Shown: positions 19,600-31,400 of the stretch, one piece after another | Numbering within the stretch: the first letter of the stretch is position 1 | How the letters are laid out: each line of letters begins with the position of its first letter | Assembly (NCBI GenBank): GCA_963556255.1 | Contig: OY744610.1 | Location: forward strand, 67,408,257-67,472,256 | Source: Allolobophora icterica | Lineage: Eukaryota; Annelida; Clitellata; Crassiclitellata; Lumbricidae | Length of the DNA stretch: 64,000 bases | Direction of reading: 5' to 3' | Made by a program: the position numbers and the translations under genes | Notes under the pieces: generated by a model | The model's database searches: none | The model's input: the letters and a program-made list of their open reading frames with translations, nothing else | What the model was told of the DNA's origin: nothing

Positions 19600-19836
19600 C
19601 TTCCGCCTTCTTTTATATCTATGTCTCTGTATCTATCTCTGTGTCTGTGTCTGTCTCTGTCTATCTTTCTCTCCTTAAGGCGCTAGTAAATAATCTCCGT
19701 GGATACGCAGCCTCTTTCTGTTAAGAAGTTTCTAGAGGAATGCTAAAGAAATTCCCATAGCAGACAGAACTAGATAGGAATAGAGAAACAGAAGGAGAGA
19801 TACAGAGACACAAATAAACAAGAGAGAGAGACACAC

Positions 19837-19869
<33 letters not shown>

Positions 19870-19897
19870 TGAGATTGAAACGATTGGATTGAGTTCA

Positions 19898-19928
<31 letters not shown>

Positions 19929-19960
19929 GAAAGAAAGAAAGAAAGAAAGAGAGAGATAGT
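19600..19960. repeat. Low-complexity (GACA)n and (GAAA)n tracts
   Basis: TCTGTG/TCTATC-rich sequence at 19610-19675 is followed by GACA repeats at 19836-19868 and 19902-19927 and by GAAA repeats to 19950. No gene is seen. Confidence 0.9.
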
Positions 19961-20154
19961 GAGATAGAGACAGAGCCAGGGAGATAAACAGACATAGAGA
20001 GAGCAATTGATGTGTGGGTGTAGGGCAGCAGAGACCCTGCACTGAATGCATGCGTAGCTAAGAGTATCGTTGGGCTGCATAAGACTTACACCCTGCAGAG
20101 CATAATTTCGAACCGTTCTTTCGTTCTCTCGTTCTCATCGTCTGCGGTTCTTAC

Positions 20155-20334
20155 CTGGAACTCAATCCAATCTTTTCAGCCTGCACTTTGATAAGATCCA
20201 AAACATTCTTCGCTTTTCCTTTAATAGCAACTTTCGACGGAATCTCACTCGGATCTACACCAGAACAGCTCCTCCTTTTAGGAGTGGCATTTGTTGTGTC
20301 TGTTCTAGATGATGACCTCGTTTGATGACCCCTA
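20155..20334 (-). CDS. Candidate host exon (internal)
   Basis: On the minus strand a 180-bp open segment is bounded by a good acceptor (CTGACTTACAG) and a strong donor (CCAG before GTAAGA). Only one frame is open through it. It would encode about 60 residues, including TNATPKRRSCSGVDPSEIPS and ending KAKNVLDLIKVQAEKIGLSS. The length is a multiple of three, so the exon is symmetric. I do not recognise the protein. The composition and both splice signals argue for a real exon, but no homologue is visible in the window. The candidate exon at 26296-26392 on the same strand could belong to the same gene; the phases do not join directly, so another exon would be needed between them. Confidence 0.45.
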
Positions 20335-20700
20335 CTGTAAGTCAGCTGATTTGTACTGTAATGTACGATATGGTTCATATAAACAACCATTAAACCATTG
20401 AATAAATGGACTGACATCCGATGGATAGCACCATATTTATTAGCATCTTCGCAGATTATATTGAAGGTGCCTGTGATTTAGGGATTTGCTCATGGTCCAT
20501 TGGTCATTGACCCTACGTTGCAAACATCTCAGGAAAGGACCCTCAAACCCTTACCGTCCGCGTTACAGGCCGATCGTTCTACCCATTCCGCTGAGAATCG
20601 ATCGAGGTTTTAAAAGAGGTGTGTAATTATCTTGAAAACTGTTCCAATCATCAACCAACAAGGCGACAAGATCATAACCGCTAGCGGATCCCACCTTATA

Positions 20701-20810
20701 TAATAATAATAATATTTATTCTTTAATTAAGCGCCTGCAAACGCACTGCGCTGTACATGTACATGTTATGCGATAAATCTTAACTACTAACAGAATATAC
20801 TAATATAGCA
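20701..20810 (-). repeat. SINE 3' fragment (uninterrupted junction)
   Basis: The ATT tail (20701-20716) and about 90 bases of the body of the SINE family seen at 10127-10810. The head is missing. It shows the join CTTTAATTAAGCGCCTGC that is split by the MITE at 10159. Confidence 0.7.
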
Positions 20811-21026
20811 TTGAGTAACACCATGTTAAAGGTGTCTAAAGACTGCCGAATCGGCAACCGTGCCCCAGCCATAGTTTACGCGTATGCCGTGAAACCTAAG
20901 TGAATAACTTGACAGAGTTAGGCCATCTTGGGAGATATATAATTTATACATGCTGCAAGCTGTCAAAGATTATAAATTACTACGTTTCAATGTTATTCGA
21001 ATCCGCAAGGAATATCAGTAACGATG

Positions 21027-21285
21027 TTTATTGAGCATTTGCGGTGTCAGTTCTAAATTGATAACAGAGCAACTTCTGTGTTATTTTAAATCTGCTAAAA
21101 TAAGAGTAAATTCAGCCACAAGGCCTAGAAGTATTTCGGAGAATATGGCATTGTTAACCCCTTCAGTACGCCTGGTAGAGGTATTGGGATTTGCACACCT
21201 TTTAAAGAGGAGACTTTTTCTAAATAAAATTAAATTACTACTTCTGCGCAAGTAAAGCACTCAAAGAATTTTATCTATGGGGTTC
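21027..21285 (+). repeat. Partial third copy of gene upstream region
   Basis: This stretch matches the regions before both unknown genes (about 7470-7700 and 23755-23965), from GCATTTGCGGTGTCAGTTCT through CACACCTTTTAAAGAG. No coding exon follows. It is clearly more diverged than the other two. It is either a truncated gene copy or evidence that the upstream sequence is itself a repeat. Confidence 0.65.
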
Positions 21286-21511
21286 GTTGGTAACGTTTGA
21301 GTATTTAAGCACAACTGACAATAAGTAACTGAAAAGTCTAAAAATTGTGGGACGGTTACTCTAATGTTTAAACATTTATTAGTTATCTTAACCTCCAAAC
21401 ATGTCCTTCAACGGTTCACCGTTTTCTATCTGTCCCTTCCTGCACGCTGGCGCCACCTATCGTTCACAACTCTTTTCATAACCCATTTTAAAATTTCCTC
21501 TAAACACTACA

Positions 21512-21586
21512 GTCTCGGTAGCTGATTGGTTAGTGCGTTCGTCTTGCAACGCTGAGAGTATGGGTTTGGTCCTCCTCCCCTGAGAC
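21512..21586 (+). tRNA. tRNA-like sequence, Ala(TGC)-type, likely SINE/pseudogene
   Basis: The segment is exactly 75 nt, with a 7-bp acceptor stem (GTCTCGG with CTGAGAC, one G-T pair), an A-box-like AGCTGATTGGTTAGTGCG, anticodon loop CTTGCA and a B-box-like GGGTTTGGTCC. The D and anticodon stems are imperfect and the T loop is not canonical. It is therefore more likely a tRNA-derived SINE head or tRNA pseudogene than a working gene. Confidence 0.45.
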
Positions 21587-21689
21587 GGTTACTCTGTAGG
21601 GACCTTGGTAAGTGCTTCGCTAACAATTGCTCAGTGCCGTTCCTATGACATAAGACCACCAATCCGTCCTACTAAAAACTGCTACCGGA

Positions 21690-21845
21690 TTTCATTTTAT
21701 ATAGCTTCGATCGATACCTCTTTAAAGGTGTTTAAAGACAATCGAATGTGATTCCGTTCCCGACGGTAATCTACGTTCGCGGTTGTGGTGCCTTTACTTA
21801 TAGAGCCAAGATATTCATTAAAAGAGGTGTTTTACATTTCAGCAA
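21690..21845 (-). repeat. Two reverse-strand ACACCT/TATA modules
   Basis: On the minus strand, CTTTAAACACCTTTAAAGAG is followed by GAAGCTATATAAAATG (about 21745 back to 21700), and AAAACACCTCTTTTAATG is followed by GGCTCTATAAGTAAAGG (about 21835 back to 21790). The spacing resembles that of the plus-strand modules. Confidence 0.45.
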
Positions 21846-22138
21846 ACAGACTGCATTAAAAGCGACTGGGAAACTATGGTTTCCAACTTTTCTCAAAGCA
21901 AATCATTCTTACTAGAAGTCACTTATTCAACGACAGCTGACCTTAATTCCGTTTATTTTTCTCCTATTCAATTCTTGATTTGAATGACGAGCAACGTTCC
22001 TTGTATTCAACCGCTTGTATTTCTAAACCACTTTAATTTGATAAAATATACCTGTTGTTTTTCAGAATAGTTATAATATATGTCAGTAAGGATAATAACT
22101 AGTTTTTCCAGATTTTTGGCACGTGAGTTTGCGTTAGT

Positions 22139-22612
<474 letters not shown>

Positions 22613-23078
22613 ATGCGCGTAGGTGCTTACATGAGTAAAAAGTACAAGGTCGAAATAAATTCCAGTCGAAATCAGAGGTATTTGATGCCATAACATGTCG
22701 TTAATTAATATTACAATAACAATTACAATTAATTAAATAAACTCTTAATTATACGGAAAAATATCAAGAGGCTTGTTAGACACCTTCAAATTAGTTATCG
22801 TGGTAGCTATATGATTCTCTTTTCGGTCAAATCACTAATCGTCTGATTTTTGACAGAAAACGATGCACACAAAATAATATCCCAGCCGGCGCTGGAACCA
22901 CATCTATGCCTTTATTAATAACTCCGTTAACTTCAACATTGCTCGTACTTCAGCAATGCCAGCCCCAAGCTTGGATAAAGGAGAACGTTGACACTAATCA
23001 TCTTTGTGATGACTGCGTCTTTAAATAGAAACTACAACAACCACTATCACCACAACCACCACCCCAACACCACAACAA
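22613..23078. other. Intergenic, no gene seen
   Basis: AT-rich sequence. It holds one more ACACCTTCAAATTAG...AGCTATATGATTC module at about 22776-22820. Nothing coding can be supported. Confidence 0.5.
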
Positions 23079-23140
23079 CTACTAATACTTTTACTACTAA
23101 TACTACTTTTACTACTACCACTACTACTACTATTAGTAGT
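23079..23140. repeat. (ACT)n tract
   Basis: Irregular ACT/TACT trinucleotide repeats directly before the second duplicated locus. Confidence 0.85.
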
Positions 23141-23164
23141 AGTACCATACAAGCATAGGACATG

Positions 23165-23290
23165 GTAGCCTACTGGTTAGAGCGCACCCTTTAAACACCT
23201 CTACAACTGTGACCGCTTTCACTATATAAGGCTTGGACACCGTACCCGATTGATCTTACCGCTTTCAGAGTGGGCTTTAACAAATAAGAA
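23165..23290 (+). repeat. tRNA-like/TATA SINE-like module
   Basis: GGTAGCCTACTGGTTAGAGC, then CCTTTAAACACCTCTACAAC and CACTATATAAGGCTTGG. This is the best-preserved copy of the family also seen at 5519 and 50515. Confidence 0.5.
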
Positions 23291-24131
23291 AGTATAACTA
23301 ATACAATATTACAAAATGATTACACTAAGTCTTATAATAACAACCATTATAATCATCCCGCAACCGTGGGCTCATCACCTCCATATGTCCGATGTCATTT
23401 TCACTATGTTCTTCCTCTGCAGTCTGTCTCATGCAAGCCATGAACACAGTATTAGTGTGTTCAAGGCACACTCGCTTATTACAAGCATGACATGTAAATC
23501 TTGTTTTACGATCGCTGTATACGAGAAATCGTAATTTCATTTCCACATGCAACCAAATTGAAAAATTGTGCGTTCAAAAGTATCTGAAATTGTCGTAAAG
23601 TGTCCGTATTGCATATTCACTAAGCCTTAGTGACTAAGGTAAACAAAATAATCCAATCTGATTCCACGTTTTCCATAGAAAACGTAACTTAGAATGGCTG
23701 TGGGGTCTATCATACCCCACCTCACCTCCAAAGGGTTAAGAATTAACAATGTGAAGCATTTGCGGTGTCAGTTCTAAACCGATATCACAGCAACTTCTGT
23801 GTTATCTGAAATCTGCTAAAATAAGTGTAAATTCAACCAAAAAGCCTACAAGTATTTAAGAGAACATGGCATAGCTAACCGTTTCATTATGCCTGGTCGA
23901 GAATTTTGGGAATTGCACACCTTTTTTAAATGATACTTTTTATTATAACTCATTTCTCCTCATCAAGTAATTCAATGAAATAAAACGGCTCATCGTTATT
24001 ATAACAGTAGGCTAATTAAACAAAACTCTGCTAATTGCTCCATCTTGTTTCGTTTTAAAATTTGCAGACAGCAGGTAAATCCCATTTGAAATCCTTTAAC
24101 GTTTCGCATCGTCATCATCGTCAACATACAG

Positions 24132-25175
24132 ATGTCAGAATCCGTGGAGACTGCAAAAACAGCCGAGAAGAAGGAAGTGCCAGTTGCAGCAGCTCCATCC
24201 TCCATCGCTCCAGTCCATGCGACCATCACGTCACCGGAAGTACAAGATACCATCAATCTCTCCGTCAAACCGGAAGTCTCGGGTAGCGTCGTAGTTGCCA
24301 CAGCAACCGTTGATTCCGTCCAACAAGACGCAATCAAGCTGACCGCTGTTCCCACGTCGAACCAGCCAACCGTGCAGAACCCAACAGCGGTGCAGAACCA
24401 ACCAACCGTGCAGAACCAGCCAACCGTGCAGAACCAGCCAACCGTGCAGAACCAGCCAACCGTGCAGAACCAGCCAACCGTGCAGAACGCGCAAACCGTG
24501 CAGAATCAACCAACTGTTCAGAACCAGCCAACCGTGCAGAACCAGCCAACTGCGACTCCAGCGATGCAAAAGCCAGCTACGGACACGACTGGAACGAGCT
24601 TCAAGGTCCAACCAGACGATTTCTACCGCACGATCTTCTACTTCTCCGGAATGGGTCGGGTCATAGGGTCAGCCCTGGCTGAGGGGGTCTACGTCGACGA
24701 GAAGAATCGCAGAAGCGCCATCGACCCAGACGAAGTCAGTCTCTACACAAGAGGCAGCGCATCCATCACGGATGCGGGAACCAAGTCTGCTGCAGGACCA
24801 GCATCGGGACAGCTGATAACATCCGCCAGAAACCAGGCCGTCAACCTTTCCTCCGACTTCCGCCGGTTGCAGACGCTGCTCGAAAGTCTACCGACGTTCA
24901 CTGATGCGGATGGGGCGCGCTCAACCGTGGCCGGTGGAGGTGTGCGAATCGATGAACCGATTCATGGAGAGATATACTTCCGAAGCGAACGGCCAGAGCA
25001 ATACCAGCAGCAGCAGCAGCAGCAGGAGAAGGAACAGAGGATGCGGCAACAACAAATGTACATCGTGGATCAGACACAGAACAGTTCAACGTCTTATCCG
25101 ACGAATTCAATGTCTTATCAGAACACGAACGGACATCTCATCAACGTACCCTACAACTACCACAGCAACTACTAA
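24132..25175 (+). CDS. Unknown hexapeptide-repeat protein, copy 2
   Basis: This 347-residue protein is the paralogue of 7856-8821 and is equally unrecognised. The acceptor at 24066-24067 and the 5' UTR are conserved. The hexapeptide block (about residues 77-140) holds more QPTVQN units than copy 1, which accounts for most of the 26-residue length difference. The central domain ([20 protein letters not shown] onward) is nearly identical to copy 1 at the DNA level, while the Gln-rich tail differs by a CAG-repeat expansion (about 25007-25024). The ending VPYNYHSNY is conserved. No signal peptide or membrane segment is seen. If the minus-strand candidate exons at 20155 and 26296 belong to one gene, this gene would lie in its intron on the opposite strand. 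Confidence 0.7.
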   Translation: MSESVETAKTAEKKEVPVAAAPSSIAPVHATITSPEVQDTINLSVKPEVSGSVVVATATVDSVQQDAIKLTAVPTSNQPTVQNPTAVQNQPTVQNQPTVQNQPTVQNQPTVQNQPTVQNAQTVQNQPTVQNQPTVQNQPTATPAMQKPATDTTGTSFKVQPDDFYRTIFYFSGMGRVIGSALAEGVYVDEKNRRSAIDPDEVSLYTRGSASITDAGTKSAAGPASGQLITSARNQAVNLSSDFRRLQTLLESLPTFTDADGARSTVAGGGVRIDEPIHGEIYFRSERPEQYQQQQQQQEKEQRMRQQQMYIVDQTQNSSTSYPTNSMSYQNTNGHLINVPYNYHSNY

Positions 25176-25330
25176 TGATAACAACAGCCCAATAAATGAT
25201 GGATTGAACGATAAACTCAAACAAGTAAAAGTGATAACGACAACGACGACTAACAATTGATTAGAAGATGAAAAAAGATCAATGTTCGAGTCGGCATAGA
25301 TAGTGAGTCGTATAGTATGAGTCAATAATA

Positions 25331-25331
<1 letters not shown>

Positions 25332-25404
<73 letters not shown>

Positions 25405-25406
25405 CG

Positions 25407-25475
<69 letters not shown>
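25332..25475. repeat. (TA)n microsatellite
   Basis: Two blocks of pure TA (25332-25402 and 25409-25475) separated by ATCGTATG. Confidence 0.97.
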
Positions 25476-25477
<2 letters not shown>

Positions 25478-25602
25478 TAGCTGGTTTACCCGGCGTTGCC
25501 CGGGGTTATAAGTTTCAATCCCTGTAGCGAATAAGCAACAAATTTAGGTATAAGTTTAAATCCGTGTAGCGAATAAGGAAGAAATTTAGGCGACCTGTGG
25601 GG
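25476..25602 (-). repeat. Dispersed repeat end, CCCGGCGTTGCCCGGG type
   Basis: It begins ACTAGCTGGTTTACCCGGCG immediately after the TA tract and has AGTTTCAATCCCTGTAGCGA and a partial second unit. Related sequence in the opposite orientation fills about 60955-61430, ending CACCAGCTAGTA. The class of element is not resolved. Confidence 0.5.
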
Positions 25603-25604
25603 GA

Positions 25605-25838
<234 letters not shown>

Positions 25839-25889
25839 GAGTAGTCCTTTACACACTGTCGTAAAGTAGAAGCGCCGTAAGTTGAAGTT

Positions 25890-26200
25890 AGGCTAAAGTA
25901 TGCCGTATTGACATTGAGAACTGTTCAAAATAATTCGACACCTCTGTTAAGTGTGATATTCGCCTTATAACTTCCAGCAGCAGACCAACGCTTTTACAGT
26001 AGTATCTCTGAATAATAATATATAATTATAGAAATCGTATTTGATCTCAACGGTGAGAACTGCTCAAAATAATTTCTCTCAACGTCAACAGCTTTTGTTG
26101 CCGTATGATATCGTTGAACTGTGGATCCATCCATCCACCCAGCATCCAATCATCCATTCATTCATCCATCCAATCATCCATCCATCCATTCTTAAATTTC
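25890..26200 (+). repeat. Dispersed GAGAACTGTTC repeats
   Basis: Two more fragments of the family at 11600-12060 (GAGAACTGTTCAAAATAATT at about 25915, GAGAACTGCTCAAAATAATT at about 26053), one ACACCTCTGTTAAGTG...CCTTATAAC module, and an ATCC-rich tract (26120-26200). Confidence 0.5.
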
Positions 26201-26295
26201 GGTAAGATCTCGTATACCATTCTAGAAGCACATCCACGCAACTATGTCGAGTAGGTGAGATATCCGGCAAGATGTCGTCATAAATCGCAGCTCAC

Positions 26296-26392
26296 CTTCA
26301 AATAATCGCCAACACCTAAATCACACCGATCGATATCTTTCAACGCAGCTGTCTCTAACGTACGTGGGTCGATCTCAACCGAAACTCCCGTC
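26296..26392 (-). CDS. Candidate host exon (internal)
   Basis: On the minus strand a 97-bp segment is bounded by an acceptor-like CTACAATAG and a strong donor (TTGAAG before GTGAGC). The open frame uses the first base to finish a split codon and then reads 32 codons, TGVSVEIDPRTLETAALKDI followed by DRCDLGVGDYLK, ending at a codon boundary. The composition is strongly protein-like. I cannot name the family. It lies 6 kb upstream, on the minus strand, of the candidate exon at 20155-20334 and may be part of the same gene. Confidence 0.5.
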
Positions 26393-26647
26393 CTATTGTA
26401 GGTATAAATGAAGGCACACAGTCAGCTAACCCCTTCAACGGGTATGTAACGCCGAAGCGTTGATCCGCTGACGTTGAGTTGAGACTTTGTGAATAAGCAA
26501 AGTCTTTTGACTGGCTTTCGGTTATTGTGGCTCATCTACAGGTCTCGCTCGATATAGGAAACTCATTTGAAAGACTTCAGCGATGACTAGCGATGGAGAA
26601 TGGAACGAAAATAACTACTCATATAGAGCTGAATAATACCCCATGCA

Positions 26648-26649
26648 CC

Positions 26650-26704
<55 letters not shown>

Positions 26705-26709
26705 ATGTA

Positions 26710-26764
<55 letters not shown>

Positions 26765-26765
26765 A

Positions 26766-26812
<47 letters not shown>

Positions 26813-26813
26813 A

Positions 26814-26844
<31 letters not shown>

Positions 26845-26845
26845 A

Positions 26846-26880
<35 letters not shown>

Positions 26881-26881
26881 A

Positions 26882-26920
<39 letters not shown>

Positions 26921-26921
26921 A

Positions 26922-26968
<47 letters not shown>

Positions 26969-26969
26969 A

Positions 26970-27024
<55 letters not shown>

Positions 27025-27025
27025 A

Positions 27026-27068
<43 letters not shown>

Positions 27069-27069
27069 A

Positions 27070-27124
<55 letters not shown>

Positions 27125-27125
27125 A

Positions 27126-27190
<65 letters not shown>

Positions 27191-27225
27191 GCCTGCCTGT
27201 CTGTCTGTCCGTCTCTCTGTCTATG
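26648..27225. repeat. (TGTC)n microsatellite, about 580 bp
   Basis: Nearly pure CTGT repeat with spaced TATG variants. The Ser-Val-Cys-Leu frames are artefacts. Confidence 0.98.
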
Positions 27226-27500
27226 ACTGCAAAGTATTAATAAAGGAATGCTTGAAGCAGTGGTAGTAGATGGCGCCGCGAAGCATTCATGCCCAAAACC
27301 CGGCCTAAGGACTATAAAGGCCTAATTTTAGGCCGAACGCGTGCGTGCGGTTAGACCGAGGTCGTGTGCAGAGGTGAGGAGATGGATTGCAATGAATGGA
27401 GCGAAGTGGGTTCGATTCAGATCGATTGAAGATCATTTCATCTCCAAATGCGACTAAATTATTCATCAGTTGACCGTCGAATGTAATTTAATATTTGCTC
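27226..27500. other. Unique-looking flank before gap, no gene
   Basis: It contains a short inverted repeat, GGCCTAA...TTAGGCC, at about 27301-27333. Nothing coding is supported. It should contain or border the insertion site of the Gypsy element, whose 5' LTR start is lost in the gap. Confidence 0.4.
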
Positions 27501-27700
27501 NNNNNNNNNNNNNNNNNNNNNNNNNNNNNNNNNNNNNNNNNNNNNNNNNNNNNNNNNNNNNNNNNNNNNNNNNNNNNNNNNNNNNNNNNNNNNNNNNNNN
27601 NNNNNNNNNNNNNNNNNNNNNNNNNNNNNNNNNNNNNNNNNNNNNNNNNNNNNNNNNNNNNNNNNNNNNNNNNNNNNNNNNNNNNNNNNNNNNNNNNNNN
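27501..27700. other. Assembly gap, 200 N
   Basis: Exactly 200 unknown bases. The round size suggests a placeholder, so the true length may differ. By comparison with the 3' side, most of the 5' LTR should lie here and would be much longer than 200 bp. Confidence 0.99.
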
Positions 27701-28466
27701 TTCAGAGCAAATAACTTGGTGATCGAAACACGTAGTTCCGAGAACTGACCGAAGTGCGAAGTAGGGCCCACCTCGTGCGCCGGTCGGAACACAGTTCTGC
27801 GTGCGGTTAGGGAGGTTTTAGACCTAGAACCTGTCCTATCAGAAGAGAGTGTCGTGAGACCAGTATACCGCGTTAATATTACACGTGTATATATTATCGC
27901 AAGATGTTCGCGTGTTTGAGACGGCACGACGTGACGACTCGTCAGATGTACACCTTGTCCTCTCGGACAGGAGAACGTTCAGAGTTTTCCCCTATTGACG
28001 ATAACTCGAGAGTCATGAGATGCAGAATGGTACGTGAGGGTTCGGTTAAGGTGGAGAAAAAGAGGAAGTCTTTGACTAAGAGATCTCACAGGAAGCTGAG
28101 GACTCCTGCCGGCAAGAGAGCGAACCCTGTTCTAAAGGACGGCCATCCTGAGGACGAGGACGTTGCCCACCCGGCGACCGCGGCAGTGGCAGAGTCCGAA
28201 AGTGAGATGGAGCTTGACAGCGACACTGTTCGCAAACAAGCGATACCCTCGGGACCTCCTCTTGGAGAAATGGGCACTGAGAGCGGAGACAGGGAACCGC
28301 TCGTCTACAGCAGAAGTAGACAGGATAGTGACCCGGGCGACTCCAGAAGGTCGGTTGGCTGGAGCCGAACCCAGCCCGACGACGAAGCAGCGTCTCGGGT
28401 AAGACCGACACAAATTGGTACCACGTCTGATGAAGGGTTAGTTGATCTCGAGCGACGAACGTCACA
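27701..28466 (+). repeat. 5' LTR (3' part; start in gap)
   Basis: Matches 37545-38310 base for base by eye. It carries an AT-rich ACACGTGTATATATTATC just before the ATG at 27904. The end is set by loss of homology after GTCACA. Confidence 0.85.
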
Positions 28467-31400
28467 AACTGGTACCAGAAGTGGGGTACTAACGTTTTCT
28501 TGTCACAGAACCAGGCAAGGTCAGGAAGATACCGAGGACGAGTCGGATGAAGTGCCCCATAGTGAGCACGGAGGCGCGCGTCCAAAGTTACGTAAACGGA
28601 AAAGCAAACGAAGGTTGCTTGATGAAACGGGTGCACCTGACGAAACCAGTGCATTTGAAACGGAAGCTGGAACCCGCAGTGGGCGTGAAAGAGGTTTCCA
28701 TGAGGATAACGGATGGTTGATAACCGTTCCAAAGACTACTGAGGTAGTACAGAACGATGTGAATAACGAGACATTCACACACTGGCGAGAGACCGTTGGT
28801 GAGAGTAGGTTTGACAGGTCCAAACCACTCGACGACAATAGAGTTCCGCGTATAATACATGAGAGAACGTTCGACAATAGATCGGGGAACCTTGTGCAGG
28901 TTCAAGTACCTAGTATTGTACGGGGCAAGCAACCTGTACAGTTGAGACAGGCTTGTGATAGGCCAAGAGACATTGAGACAGGCCTGAAACCGCGGGGTGA
29001 CGCCGTAGTGCAGAAAACGAGTGGTGACATCGTGGCGCATCAGCGAAACGAAGGTAATCGAGTACCGTTTACCAACATGGAAGAAGGTCGCCCAAGACCT
29101 GTGACAGATGAGGTAGATTGGCAAGCGGAGATGTCTTACCTGCGACAGAGTGTGGCAATGATGAGTTCGAAACTTGAAGAACTGTCTGTTCCTGCTGCTC
29201 AGCATGCGAAGTCTTACCAACGCGAGACATCGGGGAAACCTACGGGCCCAGGTTACCAGATGGATCGCCGAGGGAAGCTGCAGATCGAAGAGCCAGCACG
29301 GAGCCGAGGTAACACAGAGACACGTGAGGAAGTTTCGCTTTCGGAAACTTCGGAAAAGTTACGTAGCCGCTATCTTCCCGAGGACAGCGGGAGAGAGTCA
29401 CACGAAAAAACGGCAAGGCAATCGAGTCGACAACGTCTGTTGACAAGAGGAAGAGTTGAGGCGAAATTACGTTCGTCAGTGAGTTCTTCGGATTCAGACA
29501 CCGATAGTGTTGGTCCAGAAGAGGCCATGAGAACCGGAGTCTTTGACAGGAAAAACCTCCGCCAACGAGGAAGACACGAGAGTTATGAGAAAACTGAAAG
29601 GGAGACGTATGGTAAGGAACGTCTGCCAGAGTACGAGAGACGTGGTTTAAAACAGGCACTTGATAGAGAAACCGAGAGAGAATCGAACATGGGAAGTGAC
29701 AGAGATCATTTGGCCTGGGATGAGACCCACGAGCGGTACTCTAAAGGGCACAAACCAGATTCGAGAAGTCGTAATTGTCTTAGGTACGACGAATCTGACA
29801 GACCGCCAGAGTCAGGAAAAAGAGATATTCGCGAAGAAGACAGAAGAGTTACGTTCGTCAACGGAAACTCTCAGAGCTCTCGCAATAAATATAAACGATC
29901 GGAGTCCAAAGACTACGAAGGTGGTGAGCCTCGTAGAAAAGGTCAGAGACAGGCTGAGTACATCTCTGATGAAGACAGTGCAACGTCAGGCGACCGAGAG
30001 ATGCCTAAGATGTATTCTAAGTGGCGTACAGGGAAGACGTTGGGTACTCTGAGGGGACAGAGTCGGCACCGGTCAGTGGTGAGGACAGACGAGGAAAACG
30101 ATTCCAGGAGTAACGATGGGGACAACCGGAGAGGAAATCCCAAGAAGAGTGTCGGAAGATCACTTGTTACGCGGACAAGAGGCGAAGACCGATCGGATCG
30201 CGGTATACGAATCAAGCTAGAGAAGTACGACGGCAAGTCAGCGATCGCAGCCTTTCTAGCAAAGTTCGAAGTTTGTGCACGGTGCAACCGGTGGAGTGAT
30301 CAGGAAAAAGCAGACCAGTTAATGTGTGCCCTAACGGGTCCCGCTTCGCAGCTGTTGTGGGACATGGGTGCACAGAGGGACGTGTCTTGGCGAGAACTTG
30401 TTGAGCGGCTTAAGGCCCGGTACGGGTCTGATGACCAAACTAGCCTATATCGGATGAAACTTCGCACTTACCGGCAGGCTCACGGAGAAACGCTGAGTAG
30501 TGTAGTGCAGGAAGTAAGAAGGCTAATGGCTTTGGCATACCCAGGACCAACAAGTGATATCGTCGAGACGGTCGCTTGTGACGCTTTCATTGATGCACTG
30601 GCAAACCAAGATTTGGGGCAGAAGGTGCGCGAGCGAGAACCAGTTAACCTCGAAGCGGCGTATAAACATGCGGTGAGGTTGGATGCCTATGGTCGATCTT
30701 CGACACAAGGTGGTGATTTAGACCGGAGACACGCGAGAGTTAAAGTTACCATGGAAGACCGAAAAGACTCGAGCACTGAGGGGCAACAGTCTCGTCGTCT
30801 AGAAGATCTCGAGCGAAAGATTAAAAACCTTTCAAGAGAACTTGATCGAGTGACAATAAATCAGAATTTGGGCATCGTTCCGAGAAAACCTCATGAAAGG
30901 GAGAGCAGTTCTGATCTAGCTGTGGGAGATCAGAGGACAACCGAACCGAATGTGGGATGGCGACGGATTTATCCGCCCACACGGTTGCGTAACCCGGATA
31001 TCGAATGCTACTTGTGCAAACGAAAAGGACACATGAAGCGATTTTGTCCTCAGAGAAACGCTGAGACGAATGGTGCAACCGGTACCAGTGAACCTACAAA
31101 GGCTGAACCGATACAAGAGGAAACCCAAAACCGACTGGTCAAAGGCAGTAGGGTGGCCTACGTGGTTGCGAGACTGGCAGGAAAACGTATACACTGTCTA
31201 CTTGATTCTGGAAGTGAAATGTCACTTGTGCCACGACGTTTCGTGCTAGACGCTGTGCTAGTACCGTCAGAACAGCGACTCCTAGCCGCTAATGGAAGTC
31301 AGATTAAGGTGGATGGTGAAACTAACCTTAGGATTCGGATCGGAAAGCAGGTGTACCCTGTACCCTGTCTAGTTACAGACCAAGTGACAGAAGTGATCTT

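Larger units (their letters stand above)
23148..25290 (+). repeat. Duplicated locus, copy 2
   Basis: Homologous to 5505-8960. It starts CATACAAGCATA and carries the tRNA-like/TATA module (23165-23270), the upstream region, the acceptor and the unknown gene. It lacks the TTAA-flanked element and the hAT-like MITE found in copy 1. Confidence 0.8.

Noticed and set aside
21153..21175. TTAACCCCTTCAGTACGCCTGG as another piggyBac-like terminus
   Set aside because: The homologous positions at about 7600 and 23875 read GCTAACCGTTTCAGTATGCC with no insertion boundary, so it is ordinary shared sequence.
21512..21586. A functional tRNA-Ala gene
   Set aside because: The acceptor stem is good, but the D and anticodon stems and the T loop are imperfect; I list it as tRNA-like.
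24231..24611. Minus-strand frame with [12 protein letters not shown] repeats
   Set aside because: It is the antisense of the hexapeptide minisatellite in the plus-strand gene; the same shadow occurs at 7955-8263.
26593..27266. Three overlapping frames of about 170-215 codons
   Set aside because: They read the TGTC microsatellite in three registers.
27466..27927. Frames crossing the N gap
   Set aside because: Most of the translation is unknown sequence, so no gene can be supported.
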